From NCBI GenBank assembly GCA_963633225.1, contig CAVGXR010000068.1:1-21725 (forward strand): DNA of 21,725 bases, in the 5' to 3' direction. Of the stretch, positions 12,887-20,674 are shown piece by piece (within the stretch, counting starts at the first letter, position 1; each line of letters starts with the position of its first letter). The position numbers and the translations under genes were made by a program. The notes beneath the pieces were generated by a model. It had not been told where the DNA came from, searched no databases, and saw nothing but the letters and a program-made list of their open reading frames with translations. Source of the DNA: F23-B02 sp963633225 (lineage in GTDB: Bacteria > Bacillota > Clostridia > Oscillospirales > Oscillospiraceae).

Positions 12887-12915
12887 AAAAAAGCACTCCT
12901 TCGGGAGTGCTTTTT
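12887..12915 (+). terminator. typA terminator with UUCG tetraloop
   Basis: GCACTCC (12893-12899), TTCG loop, GGAGTGC (12904-12910), flanked by six A residues and five T residues that extend the stem. The UUCG loop makes it very stable; it could work in both directions. Confidence 0.92.
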
Positions 12916-12925
12916 ATGATATTTA

Positions 12926-12934
12926 TGATATAAT
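12926..12934 (+). promoter_or_regulatory. Extended -10 promoter of the nitrilase-superfamily gene
   Basis: TGATATAAT (12926-12934) is an extended -10 element. The spot 17 bases upstream falls in the typA terminator and has no good -35, which is common with extended -10 promoters. Confidence 0.55.
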
Positions 12935-12971
12935 CATTGTCATTAAATCAAAGGTCTGCGGAGGTAGAAAA

Positions 12972-13763
12972 ATGAAGCTTGCAATGGCGCAGATGCGCAT
13001 GACCGACAGCATGGACGAAAACCTCAGAACCTCGCTTGAGCTGTGTGAGGCCGCACGGGGCTGCGACCTGCTGTTTTTCCCCGAGATACAGCTCACGCCC
13101 TTTTTCCCGCAGTACGAAAAACGCGACGCTTCACGCTATGCGCTAAAGCCCGACAGCGAGAAGCTCAGGGCGCTGTGCGGCGCTGCGAAAAGAAACGGCT
13201 GCTACATGTCGCCGAACGTGTATCTCGAGCTTGACGGCAAGCGCTATGATACCTCGCTGTGGATAGACCCGCACGGCGAGGTGCTCGGCTGTGCCGAAAT
13301 GGTGCACATCGCGCAGGCCGAGCAGTTTTACGAGCAGGATTACTATACCCCGTCGCCGGACGGCTTTAAGGTCTTTGACACGCCCTTCGGCAAGGTCGGC
13401 ATAGTCATCTGCTTTGACCGCCATCTGCCCGAGAGCATACGCACCTGTGCGCTCATGGGAGCGCAGCTTGTGATCATCCCGACGGCTAACACGGAGTCCG
13501 AGCCCATGGAGCTGTTCGAGTGGGAGCTGCGCGTGCAGGCAATGCAGAATCAGGTGTTCGTTGCAATGTGCAACCGAGTCGGACTCGAGGGCGGGATGGA
13601 CTTTGCCGGACAGTCGATAGTCGTTCACCCGAGCGGCGAGGTGATCGTCAAGGCCGATAATGTCCAGCGGATCGTTGACTGCGATATAGACCTTTCGGAG
13701 TCGGACGTGTGGCGCGAAAAGAGGCCGTATATCTCAACGCGCCGCAGAGATATGTACCTATGA
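12972..13763 (+). CDS. Carbon-nitrogen hydrolase (nitrilase superfamily) lacking the expected lysine
   Basis: The 263-residue protein has the alpha-beta-beta-alpha nitrilase fold. Catalytic Glu is at E38 (FFPEIQ) and the nucleophile at C147 (IVICFDRHLPES). A second structural Glu is E121 in FYEQDYYTP. Family members hydrolyse non-peptide C-N bonds such as those of carbamoylputrescine or omega-amides. The catalytic lysine, normally in a segment like RKMHI or SKMVHI, is absent: the segment reads GCAEMVHI (residues 106-113), with Glu and Met where Lys is expected. The protein may be inactive, altered, or use a different residue. GGAGGT precedes the ATG. The gene overlaps the downstream gtrA-like gene by four bases. 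Confidence 0.87.
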   Translation: MKLAMAQMRMTDSMDENLRTSLELCEAARGCDLLFFPEIQLTPFFPQYEKRDASRYALKPDSEKLRALCGAAKRNGCYMSPNVYLELDGKRYDTSLWIDPHGEVLGCAEMVHIAQAEQFYEQDYYTPSPDGFKVFDTPFGKVGIVICFDRHLPESIRTCALMGAQLVIIPTANTESEPMELFEWELRVQAMQNQVFVAMCNRVGLEGGMDFAGQSIVVHPSGEVIVKADNVQRIVDCDIDLSESDVWREKRPYISTRRRDMYL

Positions 13764-14179
13764 GGGAGCTCATCAAAAAATTCGCGGACAAAACATTCCT
13801 GCGATTTGTGCTCGTCGGCGTTATAAACACGGCCTTCGGCACGGCGGTAATGTTCGTGTTCTATAATGTTTTCGGACTGAGCTATTGGCTCAGCAGTGCG
13901 TCGAACTATTTTTTCGGCAGTATCCTGAGCTATTTTCTCAATAAATACTACACCTTTCAATATAAAAAATGCGGCTGGAAAGTCGCTGCGCGCTTTGTCC
14001 TGAATATCAGCGTATGCTATCTCATAGCCTACGGCATTGCAAAGCCGCTCGTGCCGGCTCTCATGCAGGGCTTTTCCGTGAGCGTTCAGGAAAACGCCGC
14101 CATGCTCTGCGGTATGGTGCTTTTTGTCGTGCTCAACTATCTCGGCCAGCGATTCTTTGCATTCAAAAATGAAGAATAG
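13760..14179 (+). CDS. GtrA-like polysaccharide/teichoic-acid flippase-type membrane protein
   Basis: The 139-residue GtrA-family protein has four transmembrane helices (about residues 15-35, 41-62, 75-97 and 106-128). It shows the typical LRFVLVGVINTAFGTAVMF start and an SYFLNKYYTFQ loop, ending in QRFFAFKNEE. GtrA proteins are thought to help move lipid-linked sugars across the membrane for cell-surface glycan modification. The ATG at 13760 overlaps the hydrolase stop (ATGA), and the upstream part of the frame belongs to the hydrolase, so I chose this coupled start. No glycosyltransferase is adjacent, which leaves its pathway open. Confidence 0.85.
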   Translation: MRELIKKFADKTFLRFVLVGVINTAFGTAVMFVFYNVFGLSYWLSSASNYFFGSILSYFLNKYYTFQYKKCGWKVAARFVLNISVCYLIAYGIAKPLVPALMQGFSVSVQENAAMLCGMVLFVVLNYLGQRFFAFKNEE

Positions 14180-14216
14180 AAAAACAGCGCTTCTGCTCAG
14201 ACGAGCGGAAGCGCTG
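14180..14216 (-). terminator. Terminator between gtrA-like and rluA-type genes
   Basis: CAGCGCTTC (14185-14193) and GCTC (14195-14198) pair with GAGC (14203-14206) and GAAGCGCTG (14208-14216). The minus strand then runs into five T residues (14184-14180), terminating the pseudouridine synthase transcript. On the plus strand only ATTTAT follows, so it is weaker for gtrA. Confidence 0.8.
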
Positions 14217-14220
14217 AGAT

Positions 14221-14874
14221 TTATCTCGGCATTATTGCGGTGTCGAACTCCGTCCACGGGAATTCTCTGGGCGGCTTTACCTTAAAGGTCATGAATCTGC
14301 CGGTCGAGGGATTGGTAAAGCCGATGCTGTACGACCACAGGGCGATATTGCAGCCCTCCTCGCGTCCGCCGTACTTCCTGTCGCCGACGAGGGGCATGCG
14401 CCGGTGGGTAAACTGGGCGCGTATCTGATGGGTGCGGCCGGTGACGAGGTTTATCTCGACCATGCTCTTTTCGCCGTTTGAGCCGAGCAGCCTGTAGTCG
14501 AGCACCGCCTCCTGCGAGCCGCGGCAGGGCTTATTGACGACGAAGGTCTTGCGCTGCTCCTTTGACCTGAGCAGGATATCCTCCATTCGCCCGCGCCGCT
14601 CCTGCGGAACGCCGTGCACGACGGCAAGATAGGTCTTTTTGAACTCGCCTGCGCGTATCTGGCGGCTGAGCTCGGATGCGGTCTCGGGGTTCTGCGCAAA
14701 AACCATGAGCCCCGACACGACCTGATCGAGCCTGTGCACTGTGCGTATGTCCGCGTTTTCGTTGCCCAGCGCCTCGCGCAGGAGGGAGGGCATACCGCCC
14801 GGCTCGTCGGTCGATATGACTCCGGCGGGCTTTATCGCAACTATTATGTTGTCGTCATAATAAATAATATCCAT
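14221..14874 (-). CDS. RluA-family RNA pseudouridine synthase
   Basis: The 217-residue enzyme isomerises uridine to pseudouridine in rRNA or tRNA. The RluA motif HRLDQVVSG (47-55) carries catalytic D50; later motifs are GEFKKTYLAVV (75-85) and LVTGRTHQIRAQF. No N-terminal S4 domain is present, so it belongs to the short forms like RluA/TruC-type enzymes; the exact RNA target cannot be told. The upstream gene's stop codon (TAA) forms part of TAAGGGCC, the apparent ribosome binding site, with five bases between the genes. It is therefore co-transcribed with the EFR1 protein, although the functions have no obvious link. Confidence 0.9.
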   Translation of the reverse strand: MDIIYYDDNIIVAIKPAGVISTDEPGGMPSLLREALGNENADIRTVHRLDQVVSGLMVFAQNPETASELSRQIRAGEFKKTYLAVVHGVPQERRGRMEDILLRSKEQRKTFVVNKPCRGSQEAVLDYRLLGSNGEKSMVEINLVTGRTHQIRAQFTHRRMPLVGDRKYGGREEGCNIALWSYSIGFTNPSTGRFMTFKVKPPREFPWTEFDTAIMPR

Positions 14875-14879
14875 GGCCC

Positions 14880-15629
14880 TTACCGTCGATCAAGATAATA
14901 TCTGCGCTTTCCCTTTGTGACGCGGCCATATTCTATCGCCTGCTTCGGGCAGCGGCAGATGCAGGCCGAGCAGTGGGTGCAGCTATCGCCCCACACGGGC
15001 TTGCCGTTTTCAATGCTTATGCTTTTCGTCGGGCACATGTCGGCACACTTGCCGCAGCCGACGCACTTATCGGTTGCACGGAACTTCTTTGACTTTACGA
15101 ATGCAGCGTAGAAAACATCGTTTACGATGCCGCTGCTCAGCCTGTCCATGAGCCTTATGTGCGGCTTTTCAAAGCCGTCACCCTTTGCTATGCTCTGCGC
15201 AAGAGAGTCGAGCCTGCCGTTCGCGCGGACGATGATCTCCGCCTCCTCCTTGGGCGAGGGGGCTGTAAACATGATGATGTAGTTTTCGGGCATGACAACC
15301 TCGGCGCAGCCCATGAAATTAAGACCCTTGCCGGCGCACCATTTTTCAATGTAGCTTCCGGCGTTTCCGATATCGCTGCCGCAGGTCATGACAAAATAAA
15401 TGTCACGCGCCCCGCGCAGCTCGGTCTTATCAAGCCAGTCCCTGACGATGCGCGGCACGCGCCATGCGTAGGTTGGCGTTACGATGACCCATGGCTTTTG
15501 AGACTCTATGGGAGATGTGTCGTTATCGCGCAGGCGGGAAAAGAGGTCTGATGCCTCGTCGCCGACAGCCTCGGCTATCCGCCGCGCAGCGTATGCGCTG
15601 TTTCCTGTTCCGCTGTAGTATAGTATCAT
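14880..15629 (-). CDS. EFR1-type flavodoxin-ferredoxin fusion
   Basis: This is a 249-residue cytoplasmic electron-transfer protein. An N-terminal flavodoxin domain (about 1-155) has the FMN phosphate loop SGTGNSAYAAR (6-16) and TPTYAWRVPR. The C-terminal bacterial ferredoxin domain has two 4Fe-4S motifs: C189, C192, C195, C199 (CVGCGKCADMCP) and C217, C220, C223, C227 (CTHCSACICRCP). Such EFR1 proteins are common in anaerobic Clostridia; partners are unknown. The ATG at 15629 has AGGAGG nine bases upstream. It leads the two-gene operon with the pseudouridine synthase and is divergent from malQ. Confidence 0.92.
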   Translation of the reverse strand: MILYYSGTGNSAYAARRIAEAVGDEASDLFSRLRDNDTSPIESQKPWVIVTPTYAWRVPRIVRDWLDKTELRGARDIYFVMTCGSDIGNAGSYIEKWCAGKGLNFMGCAEVVMPENYIIMFTAPSPKEEAEIIVRANGRLDSLAQSIAKGDGFEKPHIRLMDRLSSGIVNDVFYAAFVKSKKFRATDKCVGCGKCADMCPTKSISIENGKPVWGDSCTHCSACICRCPKQAIEYGRVTKGKRRYYLDRR

Positions 15630-15656
15630 AGCTGCCGCCTCCTTTTATCCAATCAT

Positions 15657-15685
15657 ATTATACATACAATCCGCCCTGAGTTCAA
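15657..15685 (-). promoter_or_regulatory. Promoter of the EFR1-rluA operon
   Basis: TTGAAC (15680-15685) and TATAAT (15657-15662) on the minus strand are 17 bases apart, 27 bases from the start codon. Confidence 0.75.
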
Positions 15686-15698
15686 CGTAAAATTGAGC

Positions 15699-15727
15699 TT
15701 GATTTTCGCTCTCTTCGCAGCTAAAAT
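15699..15727 (+). promoter_or_regulatory. malQ promoter
   Basis: TTGATT (15699-15704) and TAAAAT (15722-15727) are 17 bases apart. The -35 boxes of this and the divergent EFR1 promoter are only 13 bases apart, so polymerases binding here may interfere. Confidence 0.75.
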
Positions 15728-15752
15728 AGCCCTATCACAGAGAGGTGACAGT

Positions 15753-17243
15753 ATGAATATAAAACGCAGCTGCGGCGTACTTCTGCCGCTGTTTTCGCTG
15801 CCGTCGGAGCATGGCATAGGCACGCTCGGCAGGGCAGCGTATGACTTTGTTGATTTTCTTGCCGCTGCGGGTCAGGCGTGGTGGCAGATCCTGCCCGTCG
15901 GCCCCGCCGGAAGCGGCGATTCGCCGTATCAGAGCTTTTCGAGCTTTGCCGGCAATGCATATTTTATAGACCTCGACACGCTTGCCGGGGACGGACTGCT
16001 GACGGAAAAGGAGATCGCTGCCGTCGATTGGGGCAGCAATGCGCAGCTGGTCGATTATGACGTGCTGCGCGAAAAGCGTATGCCGCTCCTGCGTATCGCC
16101 GCGCTGCGCGGGCTTGAGCGCGGGGGAGGGGACTTTGAGCTCTTCTGCCGGGACAACGCGGGCTGGCTTTCAAATTTTGCGCTGTATATGGCGCTGAAGG
16201 AGCACTTCGGCGGCAGCGCATGGACCGAGTGGCCGGAGGATATACGTCTGCACCGCCCCGAGGCCGTGAAGAGCTACGGCTCTATGCTGCGCGGGGATGT
16301 GCGGATACATTCCTATATTCAGTACCTTTTCTGCCGCCAGTGGAAGGCTCTGCGCAGCTATGCCCACGAGCACGGGATCGGCATTATCGGCGACATGCCG
16401 ATATATGTTCCGCTCGACTCAGCCGACGTGTGGGCAGAGCCGGAGTTTTTCCGGCTCGACGGGAAAAACATGCCGGTCGAGGTCGCGGGCGTGCCGCCGG
16501 ACTATTTCAGCGCCGAAGGGCAGCTCTGGGGCAATCCGCTGTACGACTGGGATGCCATGCGCAGCGACGGCTACGGCTGGTGGATACGCCGCGTTGACGG
16601 CGCATCAAGGCTCTACGATATGCTGCGCATCGACCACTTCCGCGCCTTTGAAAGCTACTGGGCCGTGCCGTGCACCGCAGAGAGCGCAAAGCTTGGACGC
16701 TGGCGCTCGGGACCGGGCATGGACCTCGTCGGCAGACTCACATCGTGGTTCGGCAATGTTCAGTTTATCGCCGAGGATCTCGGCGTGCTCACGCCGGAGG
16801 TGCACAAATTACTTGCCGACAGCGGACTTCCTGGAATGAAGGTGCTCGAATTTGCCTTTGACCCCGCGAGCCTGAGCGATTACCTGCCGCACAGATATAC
16901 GGAAAACTGCGTTTGCTATGCCGGAACGCATGACAATGATACTCTGCGCGGCTGGATAGACGGAGAAGAGCCGGAGACGCTTGATTTCGCGTGCGAGTAC
17001 CTCGGCGCAGACAGAAGCGAGCTCGCCGTTGCTGTGCTGCGTGCCGGTATGCGCTCGAAAGCGGGACTGTTCGTTGCACAGATGCAGGACTGGCTCGGCC
17101 TCGGCTCGGATGCGCGTATGAACACCCCTGGCACTGTCGGCGGCAACTGGAGCTGGCGCATGAAAAGCGGCAGCACGACAGAGGAGCTTGCCGAAAAAAT
17201 GCGCCGCATGGCGTATATCTACGGAAGAGGCGGCAGGATATAA
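15753..17243 (+). CDS. malQ: 4-alpha-glucanotransferase (amylomaltase)
   Basis: This 496-residue GH77 enzyme transfers alpha-1,4-glucan segments between maltodextrins, for glycogen or maltodextrin use. The family pattern is clear: SCGVLLPLFSLPSEHGIGTLG at the start (quoted as LLPLFSLPSEHGIGTLG), WWQILPVGPAGSGDSPYQS, and GDMPIYVPLDSADVW. Catalytic residues are nucleophile D294 in LRIDHFR, acid/base E341 in AEDLG and D394 in THDND. Length is normal. I chose the ATG at 15753, which follows GAGAGGTG; the frame extends upstream but that part is promoter. It is a single-gene transcript ending at the double hairpin after 17249. No other glycogen genes are in the window. Confidence 0.96.
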   Translation: MNIKRSCGVLLPLFSLPSEHGIGTLGRAAYDFVDFLAAAGQAWWQILPVGPAGSGDSPYQSFSSFAGNAYFIDLDTLAGDGLLTEKEIAAVDWGSNAQLVDYDVLREKRMPLLRIAALRGLERGGGDFELFCRDNAGWLSNFALYMALKEHFGGSAWTEWPEDIRLHRPEAVKSYGSMLRGDVRIHSYIQYLFCRQWKALRSYAHEHGIGIIGDMPIYVPLDSADVWAEPEFFRLDGKNMPVEVAGVPPDYFSAEGQLWGNPLYDWDAMRSDGYGWWIRRVDGASRLYDMLRIDHFRAFESYWAVPCTAESAKLGRWRSGPGMDLVGRLTSWFGNVQFIAEDLGVLTPEVHKLLADSGLPGMKVLEFAFDPASLSDYLPHRYTENCVCYAGTHDNDTLRGWIDGEEPETLDFACEYLGADRSELAVAVLRAGMRSKAGLFVAQMQDWLGLGSDARMNTPGTVGGNWSWRMKSGSTTEELAEKMRRMAYIYGRGGRI

Positions 17244-17248
17244 TCCTT

Positions 17249-17325
17249 CAGCGTGTCAAAAAAGTCTACAACTTTTTTGACACGCTGAGAGAGTGCAGAC
17301 TTCAAAAGGTCTGCACTCTCTTTTT
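17249..17325 (+). terminator. Double hairpin terminator after malQ
   Basis: The first hairpin is a perfect 17-bp stem (17249-17265 with 17271-17287, five-base loop) containing an A/T run inside the stem. The second is a perfect 12-bp stem (GAGAGTGCAGAC at 17289-17300 with 17309-17320) followed by five T residues. The second is a classical terminator. The first resembles the structure at 21095-21126. Confidence 0.75.
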
Positions 17326-17368
17326 GTGTCTGTATTTTGTTTTCGGTCTGGCGCTGGCGGGCAAGGGT

Positions 17369-17564
17369 GTGCCTATTTCGGTGCAGTGGAAACTTCGACA
17401 AGCGGAACAGGCAAGCCTGTTCCCTACGGGTTGCGGTGCAGCATTTGAGATGCTGCAAAAACATTGCACCGCACCTACGGAACGCGAAACGCTGTAGTTT
17501 ATGCCAATGTTTCGATACCATGCTACCGCAGTCTCCGTATAAGTACAGACCTAATGCGCTACTG
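17369..17564 (-). repeat. Dispersed hairpin repeat, copy C
   Basis: On the minus strand this ~196-base block is an extended copy of the repeat also found at 20675-20757, 20763-20925, 21132-21195 and 21251-21285. It includes the palindrome GGAACAGGC-TT-GCCTGTTCC (plus coordinates 17404-17423) and a GCAGCAT/ATGCTGC hairpin. Its 5' end (CAGTAGCGCATTAGG) supplies the last codon and stop of the adjacent metal ATPase gene. With the terminators at 17249-17325 it fills the 315-base gap between malQ and the ATPase; no gene is seen there. Confidence 0.75.
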
Positions 17565-19448
17565 AAAATGCACTACCGAAAGAGCGCGCATGGCGTTGAG
17601 CACGGCGATGACCATGACACCGACATCGGCAAAGATCGCAGCGCCCATGTCCGCAGTGCCGAGGGCAACAAGCAGCAGGCAGGCAAACTTCACGCCGAGT
17701 GCGAAAACTATGTTCTCGTATACGATGCGGATGCATTTGCGTGATATCTTGATCGCCTTGGATATCTTCATCGGATCGTCGTCCATGAGTACGACGTCGG
17801 CGGCTTCAATGGCCGCGTCCGAGCCCATTGCGCCCATTGCGATGCCGATATCTGCGCGGGAGAGCACAGGTGCATCGTTTATGCCGTCGCCGACGAAGGC
17901 AAGCTTTGCCTTGCCGCTGCTTTCACTGAGCAGGCGCTCCACCTCGCTGACCTTGTCGCCGGGCAGAAGCTGGCTGTGAACCTCGTCAACGCCGAGCTCG
18001 GCTGCGACCTTTTCGGCCACGGCCTTCGTATCGCCCGTGAGCATGACGGTCCTGCTGACTCCGGCCTTCCTGAGCTCGGCGATAGCCTTGGCAGAGCTGG
18101 GCTTCACGAGGTCGGAGATGACGATGTGACCAGAGTAAACGCCATCGATGGCAACGTGTACTATCGTGCCGACGCTGTGGCAGCATGTGTGCTCGATGCC
18201 GAGCCTGTTCATCAGCCGCTCGTTGCCGGCGGCGATGGTGTGGCCGTCAACCTTGGCGATAACGCCGCTGCCGCTTATCTCCTCGATATCGCTTACACGG
18301 CTGCGGTCAAGCTCTATGCCGTGGGCACGCTGGAGGCTGCGGCTTATCGGGTGCGAGGAAGCGCACTCGGCAAGCGCGGCGTATTCGATGAGCTTTTTGT
18401 CCTCAATAGGGCAGTGGTGGATTCCGCTGACCTCAAAAACGCCCTGCGTGAGCGTGCCGGTCTTGTCAAAGACCACGGTCTTCGTCTGGGCAAGAGCCTC
18501 AAGATAGTTCGAGCCCTTGATGAGCACGCCCTCGCTGCTCGCACCGCCCAGACCCGCGAAGAAGCTCAGCGGAATGCTGATGACCAGTGCGCAGGGGCAG
18601 CTTACTATCAGAAACGCCAGCGCACGGTAGATCCATATCGACCAGTTGCCGCCGAGCCCCATGAACACGATGCGTATAAGCGGCGGCAGGATAGCAAGCG
18701 CAAGCGCCGCATAGCACACGATGGGGGTATAGACCCTTGCAAAGCGCGATATGAACTGCTCCGAGTGCGATTTGCGTGAGCCGGAGTTTTCGACGAGCTC
18801 CAGTATCTTCGATACGGTCGATTCACCGAAGGGCTTTGTCGTGCGTACACGCAGCATACCGCTGAGGTTTATGCAGCCGCTGATGATCTCCTCTCCGGGG
18901 GCAATGTCACGCGGAAGGCTCTCGCCCGTGAGCGCACTTGTGTTGACCGTGCTCCTGCCGTCGATGACAATGCCGTCAATGGGAACCTTTTCGCCGGGCT
19001 GAACGACGATCACGCTGCCGGTCTCGACCTCGTCGGGATCGACCTGCTCAAGCTTTCCGCCGATCTCAATATTGGCGTAGTCGGGGCGGATATCCATCAG
19101 CGCGGATATGCTGCGGCGGCTTTTGCCGACGGCATAGCTCTGGAACAGCTCGCCGACCTGATAAAACAGCATGACGAGCACAGCCTCGTTGAAGTCGCGG
19201 CTGCCGCTTATGAACGCAAGCGCGATCGCACCGACCGTAGCGATGGCCATGAGAAAGTTCTCGTCAAAAACGCGGCCATTGAGGATGCCCTTGCCGGCCT
19301 TACGCAGAATATCATAGCCGATGACGAGGTACGCGGCAAGGTACAGCAGCATTGCAGGGAGCTCCGGCAGCTTCACGAGGTTGAGCAGCGCCAGCAGTAC
19401 AGCTGCGATGATTATTCGCACGAGCACCTTTTTCTGCTTTTTATTCAT
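17559..19448 (-). CDS. P1B-type heavy-metal (Zn/Cd/Pb-type) exporting ATPase without N-terminal HMA domain
   Basis: This 629-residue membrane pump has the actuator loop TGES (174-177), the metal-site helix CPCALVISIP with C284 and C286, phosphorylation site DKTGTLT (D328), SSHP (364-367) and GDGINDAP in the ATP-binding domain. The CPC motif plus family resemblance point to zinc, cadmium or lead export (ZntA/CadA group). The usual N-terminal CxxC metal-binding domain is missing; a separate gene upstream encodes one. AAGGA precedes the ATG at 19448 by nine bases. The last codons and TAG lie in the repeat at 17369-17564, so the C-terminus may have been altered by it. The divergent ArsR-type regulator probably controls it. 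Confidence 0.92.
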   Translation of the reverse strand: MNKKQKKVLVRIIIAAVLLALLNLVKLPELPAMLLYLAAYLVIGYDILRKAGKGILNGRVFDENFLMAIATVGAIALAFISGSRDFNEAVLVMLFYQVGELFQSYAVGKSRRSISALMDIRPDYANIEIGGKLEQVDPDEVETGSVIVVQPGEKVPIDGIVIDGRSTVNTSALTGESLPRDIAPGEEIISGCINLSGMLRVRTTKPFGESTVSKILELVENSGSRKSHSEQFISRFARVYTPIVCYAALALAILPPLIRIVFMGLGGNWSIWIYRALAFLIVSCPCALVISIPLSFFAGLGGASSEGVLIKGSNYLEALAQTKTVVFDKTGTLTQGVFEVSGIHHCPIEDKKLIEYAALAECASSHPISRSLQRAHGIELDRSRVSDIEEISGSGVIAKVDGHTIAAGNERLMNRLGIEHTCCHSVGTIVHVAIDGVYSGHIVISDLVKPSSAKAIAELRKAGVSRTVMLTGDTKAVAEKVAAELGVDEVHSQLLPGDKVSEVERLLSESSGKAKLAFVGDGINDAPVLSRADIGIAMGAMGSDAAIEAADVVLMDDDPMKISKAIKISRKCIRIVYENIVFALGVKFACLLLVALGTADMGAAIFADVGVMVIAVLNAMRALSVVHFQ

Positions 19449-19476
19449 AGAAATCAATCCTTATACTAATGAAATG

Positions 19477-19498
19477 CGCCCTCCTGCACAGGAGGGCG
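19477..19498 (-). promoter_or_regulatory. Intergenic hairpin between HMA protein and ATPase genes
   Basis: A perfect 9-bp GC-rich stem (CGCCCTCCT at 19477-19485 with 19490-19498, loop GCAC) lies between the two genes. No T run follows on the minus strand, so it is not a classical terminator. It may stabilise or process the mRNA so that the small metal-binding protein is made in excess over the pump. Confidence 0.5.
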
Positions 19499-19506
19499 TG
19501 ATAAGA

Positions 19507-19725
19507 TCAGAGATATATCTCGCAGTCGTCCTCGACCTTTTTGCAGTTCTTGATGACGTTCTGCATGACAGCGTCAATGTCAGCGCCCTCTGCAAACTCC
19601 AGCGTCATCTTCTGCGTCATGAAATTGACGGCGGCCTTCTCAACGCCCTCGGTCTTGCCGGCTGCCTCTTCCATGAGATTTGCACAGTTTGCGCAGTCTA
19701 CTTCGATCTTGTAAGTCTTTTTCAT
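19507..19725 (-). CDS. Stand-alone HMA metal-binding protein
   Basis: This 72-residue cytoplasmic ferredoxin-like HMA domain has the metal loop DCANCA (C11 and C14). It lacks the Met of the copper-type GMxCxxC motif, which with the neighbouring Zn/Cd-type pump suggests divalent metals. Extra cysteines occur near the end (KNCKKVEDDCEIYL). The ATG at 19725 is set by AGGAG nine bases upstream. It is the first gene of the operon with the ATPase 58 bases downstream, and that pump lacks its own HMA domain. The two genes thus look like a pump split into chaperone/sensor domain and transporter. Confidence 0.88.
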   Translation of the reverse strand: MKKTYKIEVDCANCANLMEEAAGKTEGVEKAAVNFMTQKMTLEFAEGADIDAVMQNVIKNCKKVEDDCEIYL

Positions 19726-19759
19726 GATATTTCTCCTCGCTTTTTGCATTTTTTACAAC

Positions 19760-19788
19760 GTAATAAATCAGATATCCCGATCAAACAA
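19760..19788 (-). promoter_or_regulatory. Promoter of the HMA-ATPase operon
   Basis: TTGTTT (19783-19788) and TATTAC (19760-19765) on the minus strand are 17 bases apart, 34 bases from the HMA start codon. The -35 touches the operator-like dyad at 19788-19805. Confidence 0.55.
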
Positions 19789-19805
19789 TTAAATGATTGC
19801 TTAAT
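19788..19805. promoter_or_regulatory. ArsR/SmtB-type operator dyad shared by divergent promoters
   Basis: ATTAA (19788-19792), eight bases, TTAAT (19801-19805). AT-rich dyads of this kind bind ArsR/SmtB repressors. It overlaps the -35 boxes of both the metal operon and the regulator gene. Confidence 0.5.
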
Positions 19806-19825
19806 CGTTATGCTTGCAGTATAAT
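19797..19825 (+). promoter_or_regulatory. Promoter of the ArsR-AraC regulator
   Basis: TTGCTT (19797-19802) and a perfect TATAAT (19820-19825) are 17 bases apart. The transcript would have a leader of about 70 bases before the ATG at 19905. Confidence 0.75.
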
Positions 19826-19904
19826 AAGCGCGAGTCCGAAAGTCAATGCCGCGGGGCGACTTACTTCCGAATGGGCTCAAATCATTTCCGAATGGAGCAA
19901 GAGC

Positions 19905-20663
19905 ATGAAAAACGAGACGATGCCCCACGATCACGGGGAGAAGATAAGCGAGCACCTGCGCGAGAGCATGGAGAGAACGGAGAGCTTCCGCACGGTGTCG
20001 GACATATTCAAGCTTCTGGCCGATCCCAGCCGTGCAAGGATATTCTGGCTGCTGTGCCACTGCGAGGAATGCGTTGTGAACATATCGTTTCTGACGGACA
20101 TGACCAGCCCAGCCGTATCGCATCATCTGCGCCAGCTCAAGGACGGCGGCCTGATCGTCAGCCGGCGCGACGGCAAGGAGGTTTATTACAAGGCAGCGCC
20201 CATAGAACAGGTGAGGCTGCTGCATGCCATGATGGAAAAGACGATGGAGATATCCTGCCCCGAGGAGCGCGGCGAGATACAAAGCGTGCCGGAGCTGCCG
20301 GAGCTTGACGCAAACACCGGCGGAGAGGGAAGCTGCACCGCAGAGCAGCTCGAAACGGTGCGCCGCGTGCACGAGCTGCTGACGGAAAATCTCGACCGGC
20401 GCTATACCATCGAGGAGCTGTCGCGGCGCTTTCTCATCAATCCATCCACGCTCAAGGAGAGCTTCAAGGCCGTTTACGGTCAGTCGCTCGCGGCGCACAT
20501 CAGGGAGCACCGCATGGAGCTTGGCTCCGAGCTGCTGCGCGACACTGACCTCAGCATTGCAGAGATCGCCGAGCGCGTCGGCTACGAAAATCAGAGCAAG
20601 TTTTCCGCAGAGTTCAAAAAATACACCGGCAAGCTCCCATCTGAATACCGCCGGATTTTTTAG
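19905..20663 (+). CDS. ArsR/SmtB-AraC fusion metalloregulator
   Basis: The 252-residue protein joins two DNA-binding modules. An ArsR/SmtB winged helix (about 28-98) has the metal-site helix CHCEECVV (C51, C53, C56) and recognition helix SPAVSHHLRQLK (68-79). An AraC-type double helix-turn-helix (about 147-252) ends in the signature IAERVGYENQSKFSAEFKKY. N-terminal H8 and H10 could be further metal ligands, replacing the N-terminal cysteines of CadC. The start at 19905 follows GGAG by seven bases; the longer open frame upstream crosses the promoter. It is divergent from the HMA-ATPase operon and probably controls it. Whether the AraC part represses, activates or holds a second site is unknown. 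Confidence 0.88.
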   Translation: MKNETMPHDHGEKISEHLRESMERTESFRTVSDIFKLLADPSRARIFWLLCHCEECVVNISFLTDMTSPAVSHHLRQLKDGGLIVSRRDGKEVYYKAAPIEQVRLLHAMMEKTMEISCPEERGEIQSVPELPELDANTGGEGSCTAEQLETVRRVHELLTENLDRRYTIEELSRRFLINPSTLKESFKAVYGQSLAAHIREHRMELGSELLRDTDLSIAEIAERVGYENQSKFSAEFKKYTGKLPSEYRRIF

Positions 20664-20674
20664 AGGCGTTTTTT

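Noticed and set aside
19722..20510. Minus-strand frame of 262 codons opposite the ArsR-AraC regulator
   Set aside because: The plus-strand product has two clear DNA-binding domains; the mirror frame has none and overlaps the metal operon promoter.
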